Source: Paenibacillaceae bacterium UBA6304
GTDB taxonomy: Bacteria > Bacillota > Bacilli > Paenibacillales > Paenibacillaceae
Assembly: GCA_002439285.1 (NCBI GenBank)
Contig: DJTQ01000161.1
Coordinates: forward strand, 1-29,870
Direction: 5' to 3'
Length of the DNA stretch: 29,870 nucleotides
Below are positions 23,261-29,870 of the stretch, piece by piece. Below the pieces are notes generated by a model. The model was not told the DNA's origin. It ran no database searches and saw nothing but the letters and a program-made list of their open reading frames with translations. The position numbers and the translations under genes were made by a program. Every line of letters starts with the position of its first letter. The stretch's first letter is position 1.

Positions 23261-24321
23261 GCTTCTCGCCCCCAAACCTGCGAAATCGCTTCTATCGCTT
23301 GATCCGGCTCCCGGTTCAACAATTGGGCGAGTATCTTAACAGCCTCTTCGACGCTCCGACGGCAAGCGTTCGCCCCAAAATGATTGATTCGCAGCAGTTG
23401 CCCATTTAATTCGCCGTCTCCGGGGGCGACGACGCCGATGGGATGATCGATCAGCAACCTCTTTTCCCCGGAAATCCGTACCGTCGTAGTGAGCGTTGAA
23501 TAATGTCTGCTATCCTTCTGCCATGGCTCAATCCCCAAAGCTTGAATGCCTGCTAAGGTTGAGGCTGCGGCAAGTTCATGACGCTTGATCACTTGCTCTA
23601 GCCCTTCCTTCTCGACTAGCGTCAAAGCAGCGATTAAAGCCCTCACCTCCAAGGCCGGAATGTTGGGAGGAACCCGTAGCGGTGCCGCACCATCTTTACC
23701 CGGCTTCAAATCCAACAAGGACAAGATCGAATTGCGGGGCGCATATCCGTTGGACTCAAGGAATTCCCAGCCTCTCGGCGATACGCTTACGGCGCTGACG
23801 CCGTTCGGACCGGCCAGCGCTTTTTGCGCGCCGATGGCTACGAAATCGGCTTCCCATTCATCAACCGGCAGGGCCTCTCCGCCGACGGCCGAAACGGAAT
23901 CCATTACCGTTACGAGATTATAGTCCCGGGCAAGCTTTAAGATGTCCCGGGCCGGATTGGATCCGCCCGTTACCACTTCCGCATGAACGAAAGAAATTGC
24001 GACCGGACAGAACCGGTCTATCGCGTCCTGGATCTCTTTTACCGTTACAACTTCATCAAAGGGGACCCTCACCTCCGCAACCGTTGCTCCGCCGCGTTCC
24101 AGCCACGTCCCGAACAGACTTCCGTAAGGGCCCGTCACTACATTCAAAATCGTACGGCCCGGAGCCGAGATTCCGGCGGCCATCGCCTCTATGCCCAGGA
24201 TTGCCTCTCCCGGGATGATCACCGGAGCATGCTTTGTCGACAATAGCCGCGAAAGCAATTGAGTAAGCATTTCATATTCGGATAAGGACAGCGGTACATA
24301 TCCCGCATATTGTTGGCTCAT
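23257..24321 (-). CDS. Class V PLP-dependent aminotransferase (serine/alanine-glyoxylate type)
   Basis: This fold type I PLP enzyme has 354 residues. The cofactor Asp is D141 in VTVMDSVSAVGGEALPVDEW, and the Schiff-base lysine is K167 in AIGAQKALAGPNG. TGPYGSLFGTW (63-73) is the phosphate-cup region and LLRINHFG near the C-terminus is typical of the alanine-glyoxylate / 2-aminoethylphosphonate / ureidoglycine aminotransferase group. The substrate cannot be fixed from sequence. The ATG at 24321 overlaps the ATPase stop by 4 nt and has GGAGG upstream. The coupled transporter and amidohydrolase genes suggest catabolism of an imported amino compound with glyoxylate or pyruvate as acceptor. This is inference. 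Confidence 0.88.
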   Translation of the reverse strand: MSQQYAGYVPLSLSEYEMLTQLLSRLLSTKHAPVIIPGEAILGIEAMAAGISAPGRTILNVVTGPYGSLFGTWLERGGATVAEVRVPFDEVVTVKEIQDAIDRFCPVAISFVHAEVVTGGSNPARDILKLARDYNLVTVMDSVSAVGGEALPVDEWEADFVAIGAQKALAGPNGVSAVSVSPRGWEFLESNGYAPRNSILSLLDLKPGKDGAAPLRVPPNIPALEVRALIAALTLVEKEGLEQVIKRHELAAASTLAGIQALGIEPWQKDSRHYSTLTTTVRISGEKRLLIDHPIGVVAPGDGELNGQLLRINHFGANACRRSVEEAVKILAQLLNREPDQAIEAISQVWGREA

Positions 24322-25094
24322 GTTGTTAAACCTCCTGAAGTGCTTGGTTTCGGCATTCTCGGCACTGCGGATAACAGTTCGAGACTATATGCCGTTTCAG
24401 GGTTGGCGAAGAACCGATCCTTGGGATTCAGCTCCACCAGCCGCCCCTGGCGCATCACCGCAACCGTGTCGCTAATCTCATGGATGACCCCCAAGTCATG
24501 GGAAATGAACAGCATGGTCAGGTTTAATTCCGCCTTAAGCTTGCTGAACAGTTCCAGCACGCTCCGTTGCACCGAGACATCGAGGGCGCTCGTCGGCTCG
24601 TCCGCAATCAGCAGGCTCGGTTCTACGCTCAAAGCACGCGCTATCGCGATCCGCTGTCGCTGGCCGCCGGAAAATTCATGCGGAAATCGGTCTAACCCGC
24701 TTTCTTCAATATGAACCTTGGCCAAAAGCTCTTTGCATCTTTTTTCGACTTGGGCGCGATCCACAATCCGGTGAAACAATAACGCTTCGGATAGAATTTG
24801 CCGGACCGAATGCTTTGGATTCAGCGATGCGTCCGGGTTCTGGAAGATCATCTGAATTTGTTTGCGCTGTTCACGGCTTCTCTTCTTGGGCAAGGGCAGC
24901 GAATCCAGCGTAACCTCGCCTCCATCCGGTGTGATTAACCCGGCAATCACTCGGGCGAGCGTGGATTTGCCCGAGCCCGATTCTCCGACAAGCCCCAATA
25001 CCTGATGCTGATGCAAATCCAAACTGATGTCATCCAGGGCCGTAAACCCGCCATAATGCACCGAAACACTTTTCACCTGGAGAGCTAATTCCAT
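24318..25094 (-). CDS. ABC transporter ATPase, peptide/nickel type (second of pair)
   Basis: This ATPase powers the adjacent permeases. Walker A is GESGSGKST (about residues 35-43), the Q-loop is MIFQNPDASLNP, the signature is FSGGQRQRIAIARAL, Walker B is LLIADEPTSALD and the H-loop is LFISHDLGV. At 258 residues it is shorter than OppF/DppF (about 320-335) and closer to NikE. The C-terminal extension is reduced to a short NPETAYSLELLSAV segment. The ATG at 25094 lies inside the end of the other ATPase gene (10-nt overlap) with AGGGAG 9 nt upstream. Substrate is unknown. Confidence 0.92.
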   Translation of the reverse strand: MELALQVKSVSVHYGGFTALDDISLDLHQHQVLGLVGESGSGKSTLARVIAGLITPDGGEVTLDSLPLPKKRSREQRKQIQMIFQNPDASLNPKHSVRQILSEALLFHRIVDRAQVEKRCKELLAKVHIEESGLDRFPHEFSGGQRQRIAIARALSVEPSLLIADEPTSALDVSVQRSVLELFSKLKAELNLTMLFISHDLGVIHEISDTVAVMRQGRLVELNPKDRFFANPETAYSLELLSAVPRMPKPSTSGGLTT

Positions 25095-25849
25095 ATCCGT
25101 CCGCTCCCTTCAAGCTCAGGCACCGGAAGTACCGAGTCCATCAACATTTGCGTATAAGGATTCTGTGGGTTTTGCAAAACATCAAGGGTATCTCCTTGTT
25201 CCACAATCTCCCCGTTCTTCATTACGCACAATTTGGAACACGTCGCTGCGGCTACCGCAAGATTATGCGTAACAAATACCATGGCAAAGCCCAGTTCCTT
25301 CTGCAAAGCAGAAATCTTCTCTATAATTTGCTTTTGAACGGTGACGTCAAGCGCCGTCGTGGGCTCGTCGCAGAGCAGAATGCCAGGTTTGCACGCCAGG
25401 GCGATCGCGATAACCACACGCTGGCATTGTCCGCCAGACAGCTGACTCGGATACCGGTCCGCTATCTTTATAGAATCCGGCAGTCCGAGCATTTCGAGCA
25501 ACTCCAGCGCAATTCCGCGAGCTGCTTTTTTGCTTACTTGTTGCCTGAAACGGACAACTTCCGTAAGCTGCTTCACGACCGGACAGAGCGGGTCGAGCGA
25601 CCCTCTGGGATCCTGGAAGACCATCGCACTTACCGCATCGCTCTTGATGATTCCTCCTGCCTTCTCCACGCCGCGCGGAAGAAGTCCCAGAATTGCACGC
25701 AAAGTTAACGATTTTCCGGATCCCGATTCGCCTACCAAGCCTAAGGTTTCCCCTCTGCCCAGCGCGAAACTGACTCTGTTCACCAATTTTTGATCATGCT
25801 TTGTCGCCAGCGACAGATCCTTTACTTCCAGAATGGCATTGTAGGGCAT
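25085..25849 (-). CDS. ABC transporter ATPase, peptide/nickel type (first of pair)
   Basis: The second ATPase of the importer has 254 residues. Walker A is [10 protein letters not shown], the Q-loop is [12 protein letters not shown], the signature is [15 protein letters not shown], Walker B is [12 protein letters not shown] and the H-loop is VFVTHNLAV. The C-terminus carries a short version of the oligopeptide/nickel extension ([18 protein letters not shown]). The length is near NikD (254) and well below OppD or DppD. The start is the ATG at 25849, which shares one base with the permease stop (TAATG) and has GGAGG 8 nt upstream. A longer in-frame ATG at 25864 would include that ribosome site. 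Confidence 0.92.
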   Translation of the reverse strand: MPYNAILEVKDLSLATKHDQKLVNRVSFALGRGETLGLVGESGSGKSLTLRAILGLLPRGVEKAGGIIKSDAVSAMVFQDPRGSLDPLCPVVKQLTEVVRFRQQVSKKAARGIALELLEMLGLPDSIKIADRYPSQLSGGQCQRVVIAIALACKPGILLCDEPTTALDVTVQKQIIEKISALQKELGFAMVFVTHNLAVAAATCSKLCVMKNGEIVEQGDTLDVLQNPQNPYTQMLMDSVLPVPELEGSGRIWN

Positions 25850-26715
25850 TATTTTTTCCTCCATAAATCCGCCAAGCCGTCACCGACAAGGGACAACGCG
25901 ATTCCCGTATACACCACCGCCATGCCTGGAACCGCCGAGAGCCACCAGGCCGTGGTGATAAAAGACTGCCCGTCGGAAATCATCGTTCCCCAATCCGGCG
26001 TTGGCGGCGCTATTCCGATGCCCAGATACCCGAGCGTCACAATGGCTACTAGCAGACCGACCATATCGGTCATGAGGACCACGATCGCTTGTGGCATTAC
26101 ATTCGGCAGAATATGGCGCAAAATGATTCTTATTCCGGGCAGTCCCAACGTTTGTGCGGACGCTACCCATTCCTGCTGGCGAAACGAGGCGGTAAGCCCC
26201 CGGGTGACCCGGGCGAACACGATCCAGCCTACGAGTGTAAAAGTAATATAAATGCCGCGCTCTCCAGCCCCGCTGGCAAAAGCCACGATAATGACGATCA
26301 AATAAAAAGGAAACGCGATGAACGTGTCCGTGAGCAGTGAAATGACCGTATCGATCCATTTCCCGTAATACCCTGCAACCATGCCCAGAAATAGGCCGGT
26401 ACAAAACGGAATAATCTCGGCCAGCACCATGATTTTCAAATCCGTCCGGGCCGCGTATATCAGTCTCGTAAACAGATCACGTCCCAACTGGTCCGTCCCC
26501 AGCCAATGTTCGGCGGACGGAGGCTGCAAAAAAGCGCTCAGATTTTGCTCGGAAGGCTGATAAGGACTTATAAACGGAATGAACACGGCCAGGAGAACAA
26601 TTACCGCAAACATGAGGGTTCCCACCAGGAGGGTCGGGGTACTCCATATTCGGCCGATCATGCTTGTTCTATTCCCGTAGGCATTCAATCTGGGGTCTAT
26701 TCTCATCTGTTTCAT
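25849..26715 (-). CDS. ABC transporter permease, DppC/NikC type
   Basis: This membrane subunit has 288 residues and about six helices. The N-terminal region before TM1 is cytoplasmic (to about residue 25). TM1 is followed by ISPYQPSEQNLSAFLQPPS and HWLGTDQLGRDLFTRLIYAARTDL, the standard DppC/OppC signature. The EAA loop is ASAQTLGLPGIRIILRHILPN, and the C-terminal periplasmic part has PDWGTMISDGQSFI. The ATG at 26715 overlaps the previous permease stop by 4 nt (ATGA), with AAAGGA 5 nt upstream. Confidence 0.94.
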   Translation of the reverse strand: MKQMRIDPRLNAYGNRTSMIGRIWSTPTLLVGTLMFAVIVLLAVFIPFISPYQPSEQNLSAFLQPPSAEHWLGTDQLGRDLFTRLIYAARTDLKIMVLAEIIPFCTGLFLGMVAGYYGKWIDTVISLLTDTFIAFPFYLIVIIVAFASGAGERGIYITFTLVGWIVFARVTRGLTASFRQQEWVASAQTLGLPGIRIILRHILPNVMPQAIVVLMTDMVGLLVAIVTLGYLGIGIAPPTPDWGTMISDGQSFITTAWWLSAVPGMAVVYTGIALSLVGDGLADLWRKK

Positions 26716-27707
26716 GATTTTCCTTTCGTTCTGGGATCAAGCCACCAGGAGATGAGTTCAACGAGGAGGCTGATGATCACAACAGAGATCGCACAATAAA
26801 GCGCTATTCCTTGGATGACCGGAAAATCCCGCTTGGCAATGGAGGAGAACAGCAAGCTGCCGATTCCCTTGATGCCAAACACTTGCTCAACAACCAAAGT
26901 GCCCCCAATCAGGTATGATAAATTCACGCCGAACAACATCAGCGTAGGAAGCGCCGCATTCCGCATCACATGCTTGAACAGAATGATCACTTTTGGTATT
27001 CGCGCCGCCTTCAATGTGACCACAAAGTCGGATTCCAAGACATCGAGCATTTGAGCTCTTAACGAACGAACCAGGGTGGGAATTTGCGAAAAAGCTACGG
27101 TGATCGCGGGAAGCGCCAGACTATGCAAAGTACCGCTCCAGCCTTCTCCGACCCCTCCTACGGGAAACCAATGCAACCTCACACTAAATAGCAAAATCAG
27201 AAGCAAACCAACCCAAAAAACGGGCATGCCTAAAGTAATTGTAGGAAAAATACGAATCAAATGGTCCGGCAGCTTATCTTTGTTCGTGGCCGCTAGCGTA
27301 GCTAACAAAAGGGCAATGACGATCGCAAACACGCTGGCCATTCCGATCAGAAGCAAGGTGACGGGTGCCCGGTCAGCAATCAGCTCCCTTGTGGAGGTTC
27401 CTGAGATAATTGAATTTCCCGTATCCCCTTGCGTGAACAGAATCTTGACGAATCGGAGAAACTGCTCCCCTAAAGTGAGGTCCAGTCCGAGAGCATGATG
27501 CATGCTCTCAAGCGCCTCGGGTGTACTGTATTCGCCCAGAATCATTTTCGCCGGGTCCCCAGGAACGATTCGGATCAAGAAAAACACAGCTGTCGTCACG
27601 CAGAGAATCACGACCAGCGCTCTAACCAGAACCATCGCCAGCCAACGGGAAGATCCTCTGGATTTGTTTCCGGCCGATGTACTAAACGCTTTGCTTAGCT
27701 TATTCAT
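26712..27707 (-). CDS. ABC transporter permease, DppB/NikB type
   Basis: The first membrane subunit has 331 residues. A basic N-terminus is followed by TM1 and the family signature FFLIRIVPGDPA (about residues 42-53). The EAA loop is LKAARIPKVIILFKHVMRNAALP, and the C-terminal region has GGTLVVEQVFGIKGIGSLL and AIAKRDFPVIQG-like sequence (SIAKRDFPVIQGIAL), all typical of DppB. The ATG at 27707 overlaps the binding-protein stop (ATGA). Its own ribosome site is poor, so translation is likely coupled to the gene before it. Confidence 0.94.
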   Translation of the reverse strand: MNKLSKAFSTSAGNKSRGSSRWLAMVLVRALVVILCVTTAVFFLIRIVPGDPAKMILGEYSTPEALESMHHALGLDLTLGEQFLRFVKILFTQGDTGNSIISGTSTRELIADRAPVTLLLIGMASVFAIVIALLLATLAATNKDKLPDHLIRIFPTITLGMPVFWVGLLLILLFSVRLHWFPVGGVGEGWSGTLHSLALPAITVAFSQIPTLVRSLRAQMLDVLESDFVVTLKAARIPKVIILFKHVMRNAALPTLMLFGVNLSYLIGGTLVVEQVFGIKGIGSLLFSSIAKRDFPVIQGIALYCAISVVIISLLVELISWWLDPRTKGKS

Positions 27708-29320
27708 TTTTTAATTTGAACTTCTTCAAAGCGGATACTGCCGTTCGGCAAAACAACGATGCCATCCACGGAAGAAGACACGCCTTTCAGAATATCCGGA
27801 TAGTAAAGCGGAATGTACGGCACTTCATCCGCCAAGGTTTGCAACAGTTTGGCATAAATTTCGGCCCGTCCCGGTCCGTCCTGCGCCTTCTGTCCTTCAC
27901 GCAGCAGCTTGGTCACTTCGTCATTGGTATAATGCGTCCAGTACGATTTGCTGAAGCCCTCAGGATCGGTTTGGAACGCGATGATCGAATTGGCTTCAGG
28001 AGCATCGGCTTGGCCACTGTTCAGCATCGCCGAGAAATCATAAGCAAAGAATCGTTCGCGGAACGTAGCCAATTCAATCGACTCGATCTCGATGTTAATC
28101 CCGATTTCCTTACCCGCTGCCTGAATAATTTGTGCGGCCTGAGCTCTCGCACTGTTGCCGGAAGCGACCAGCAATTTGGTGTCGAATCCACCCGGGAATG
28201 CAGACTTCGCAAGTTCCTCCTTGGCGGCGTTAATATCGAAATCAAGCGCTTTGACCGTATCGTTGGAGTTATAAGGGATCGCCGTCGGCAGTAATGAATT
28301 CGCAGTTTGTGCATAACCGAAGGTAAGCGCATTAGTCAAACCTTCGCGATCAATGGCCAGAGCCAAAGCGCGACGAACGTGTACGTCGGAAAAATACTTA
28401 TCCAAGGTATTGAAGAACAGTTGCTCCGTCACCCAGCTACCATTAGTAACAACGGCCGTTGCGGGGCCTTGCTTGATCTCGTTCGCATTTTGCAGCGCCA
28501 GAGATTCGATCCCGTCCACTTCGCCCGCCTTGAGCTGATTAATGGCCTGGCTGTCATCTTCGATCAGCTTGTAAACAAGCTTATCAATGAACGGCTTTCC
28601 TTCCTGCCAGTAATTTGGATTTTTAGCAAAAGTCAGATCGCCTGCCGGATCCCATTTTTCAACCACGAACGGTCCTGTACCCACCGGGCTTTTGAAAAAT
28701 TCTTCTTCGGAAACTCCGCCGAAATCTTTCGGAATAATTCCGTTGGAGAAGTTGGACAGCTCGGAAAGGAACGGCGTATACGGTTCCTGAAGAACAATTT
28801 CAAGCGTGCGGTTATCGGTAGCTTTGACGGAACTCACTTTTGCCGCAATCGCTAACGGTCCCCCCACCTTCAAATGCCGCTCCAACGAGAATACCGCATC
28901 TTCTGCCGTAACCTCATTTCCCGTTGAGAACTTCAAGCCTTCGCGCAGCACGAAGGTATACTTTAAACCATCCTCACTGATGTTGTGGGACTCGGCCAGC
29001 CAATCCACAATCTCTCCTTCGCTATTGAAGGAAACCAGAGATTCAAATACTTTATCGATAGCAAAAGCGTTGTTTGCCGTAATCTGATTATGCAGATCGA
29101 GCGACGTTACCGAGGCAGGACGGCCATAAACGAAGGTCCCTCCCGCCGTAGCGGCAGTCTCGTCCGTTTTTGCGCCCTGATTACTGCTTTGATTGTGAGC
29201 GCCTTTATTTTCAGCTGGTTTATTGTTGGATCCGGAACATCCCGCTACCAAGACCAAAATAAGAACGGACAGTGCTACCAACCAAACCGACTTCTTTAAC
29301 GATCCTTTTACCTTCAACAT
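27704..29320 (-). CDS. Peptide/nickel-type substrate-binding lipoprotein (SBP family 5)
   Basis: This is the extracellular receptor of the importer. From the ATG at 29320 it has 538 residues. The signal peptide ends LVAGC with C28 lipidated, and a Ser/Asn/Gly-rich linker follows to about residue 55. The mature fold is SBP_bac_5, seen in ASVTSLDLHNQI, YTFVLREGLKFSTGNEVTAEDAVFSLER, GTGPFVVEKWDPAGDLTFAKNPNYW, VRRALALAIDRE and the C-terminal EVPYIPLYYPDI. The family binds peptides, nickel chelates, opines or oligosaccharides. The start was chosen because GGGGGAG lies 5 nt upstream, and longer in-frame versions run through the promoter. It is the first gene of a seven-gene operon. Confidence 0.93.
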   Translation of the reverse strand: MLKVKGSLKKSVWLVALSVLILVLVAGCSGSNNKPAENKGAHNQSSNQGAKTDETAATAGGTFVYGRPASVTSLDLHNQITANNAFAIDKVFESLVSFNSEGEIVDWLAESHNISEDGLKYTFVLREGLKFSTGNEVTAEDAVFSLERHLKVGGPLAIAAKVSSVKATDNRTLEIVLQEPYTPFLSELSNFSNGIIPKDFGGVSEEEFFKSPVGTGPFVVEKWDPAGDLTFAKNPNYWQEGKPFIDKLVYKLIEDDSQAINQLKAGEVDGIESLALQNANEIKQGPATAVVTNGSWVTEQLFFNTLDKYFSDVHVRRALALAIDREGLTNALTFGYAQTANSLLPTAIPYNSNDTVKALDFDINAAKEELAKSAFPGGFDTKLLVASGNSARAQAAQIIQAAGKEIGINIEIESIELATFRERFFAYDFSAMLNSGQADAPEANSIIAFQTDPEGFSKSYWTHYTNDEVTKLLREGQKAQDGPGRAEIYAKLLQTLADEVPYIPLYYPDILKGVSSSVDGIVVLPNGSIRFEEVQIKK

Positions 29321-29368
29321 ACTCGCTCCCCCTATTCCAATAAAACTTATGTAATTAATATGAATTGT

Positions 29369-29397
29369 ATTATGGGGGAATCCCATAACTCTGTCAA
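29369..29397 (-). promoter_or_regulatory. Strong promoter of the seven-gene operon with an overlapping palindromic operator
   Basis: On the minus strand TTGACA (29392-29397, perfect), 17 bp and CATAAT (29369-29374, 5 of 6) lie about 45 nt before the start codon. A perfect inverted repeat TTATGGG-N5-CCCATAA (29370-29388) covers the -10 and most of the spacer, the position expected for a repressor site. It does not look like the LacI, MerR or AraC sites found elsewhere in the window. Confidence 0.75.
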
Positions 29398-29399
29398 TC

Positions 29400-29424
29400 A
29401 AAAAAATCCTTGCTGTAACAAGGG
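29400..29424 (-). terminator. Short terminator-like hairpin upstream of the operon promoter
   Basis: On the minus strand CCTTG, a 6-nt loop and CAAGG are followed by ATTTTTTTG. The stem is only 5 bp. It may insulate the operon from antisense transcription. Confidence 0.45.
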
Positions 29425-29578
29425 TTTCACTAATTTTATCCAGCACAGGAATTGTATTCGTTTTACGCAGTTCATCGGGTAGAATCCGCTTGTGCGATTT
29501 CCTTCTTGAGAATGGTCGTAGTCGAACCGGATAGGGTATGGTATATTATGGTTGAATGGATTTAGTTTTGCATTTTGA

Positions 29579-29590
29579 GAAACCGGTTTC
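29579..29590. promoter_or_regulatory. LacI-family operator
   Basis: GAAACCGGTTTC is a perfect 12-bp palindrome with the central CG typical of LacI-family operators. It ends 27 nt before the LacI-type start codon, downstream of a possible -10 (TATATT or TATTAT at 29542-29549), consistent with autorepression. Confidence 0.65.
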
Positions 29591-29617
29591 CCTAATCTAT
29601 TGCCGGGAGGAATGCTC

Positions 29618-29870
29618 ATGAAAGTTACGATCCAAGATATTGCTAAAGCGGCCAATGTCGCAAAATCCACCGTATCCAAAGTACTCAACGATTCTCCCAA
29701 GATCTCCAAAGAGACCAAGGCGAAAGTCCGGGAGATCATGAAGCAGATGAACTACACGCCCAGCAGCATTGCGACCCGCCTGGCCAAGCGAAGTAGTCAT
29801 AATATCGGGATGCTCATCGACATGTCTCGGGAAAGCGAGTATATGAACCCGTTCTTCTTTAATATCATTT
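29618..29870 (+). CDS. LacI family transcriptional regulator, N-terminal part, cut by window edge
   Basis: The first 84 codons are present. The helix-turn-helix and hinge are clear: VTIQDIAKAANVAKSTVSKVLND (residues 3-25), ISKETKAKVREIMKQMNYTPSSIATRLAKR (29-58), and then the start of the periplasmic-binding-like domain, NIGMLIDMSRESEYMNPFF. The ATG at 29618 has GGGAGG 7 nt upstream. An in-frame ATG at 29612 is too close to that site. It is divergent from the seven-gene operon. Its targets are probably sugar genes beyond the window edge. The palindrome at 29579-29590 suggests self-regulation. Confidence 0.92.
   Translation, partial: MKVTIQDIAKAANVAKSTVSKVLNDSPKISKETKAKVREIMKQMNYTPSSIATRLAKRSSHNIGMLIDMSRESEYMNPFFFNII

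Noticed and set aside
24318..25094. Truncated ATPase gene, because it is shorter than OppF/DppF
   Set aside because: All ATPase motifs are intact, and the partner ATPase is equally short. The length matches the NikD/NikE subgroup.

Overview
The window looks like chromosomal DNA of a Paenibacillus-type Firmicute. Supporting signs are the yqhH-yqhG, yqzE and cwlD homologues shared with endospore-formers, Gram-positive type lipoproteins, strong AGGAGG-type ribosome sites, many TTG/GTG starts, and large AraC regulators with a membrane sensor beside ytcQ/yteP/ytcP-type sugar ABC genes. No phage, transposon, CRISPR array or defence locus is visible.

Layout. (1) 1-1300: the 5' part of a class II (B12-dependent) ribonucleotide reductase on the minus strand. 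Its leader is about 350 nt, with a sigma-A promoter, two NrdR-like boxes 31 bp apart and a tandem hairpin repeat. (2) 1621-4361: yqhH (SNF2 helicase) and yqhG. (3) 4525-8736: housekeeping and sporulation-linked envelope genes: an unknown secreted protein, yqzE, a CwlD-like amidase, a divergent polysaccharide deacetylase and two small membrane proteins. (4) 8750-9840: two identical tRNA-Leu(CAG) genes flanking an AT-rich GNAT acetyltransferase. (5) 9886-19209: a rhamnogalacturonan-type utilisation cluster resembling B. subtilis ytdP/ytcQ/yteP/ytcP/yteR. It has a membrane AraC regulator, two paralogous binding lipoproteins, two permeases and a GH105 unsaturated-glucuronyl/galacturonyl hydrolase. 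(6) 19303-22002: an L-rhamnose symporter (RhaT), an aldo/keto reductase and a MerR regulator with a classical 19-bp-spacer promoter. (7) 22042-29397: a seven-gene minus-strand operon with every junction overlapping: peptide/nickel-type ABC transporter (binding protein, two permeases, two ATPases), class V aminotransferase and metal-dependent amidohydrolase. (8) 29579-29870: the start of a LacI-family regulator with a palindromic operator.

How it fits together. Regions 5 and 6 suggest import and breakdown of pectin-derived unsaturated oligosaccharides, with the released L-rhamnose taken up by RhaT. Both binding-protein genes carry the same two-part upstream motif (TGATAATCATTT, 16 bp, GAAANGG) at the same spacing, which makes them a candidate regulon of the neighbouring AraC protein. 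Region 7 is the best candidate for an undescribed pathway. Its gene order implies import of an amine- or amide-containing compound followed by transamination and hydrolysis, but the substrate cannot be read from sequence alone.
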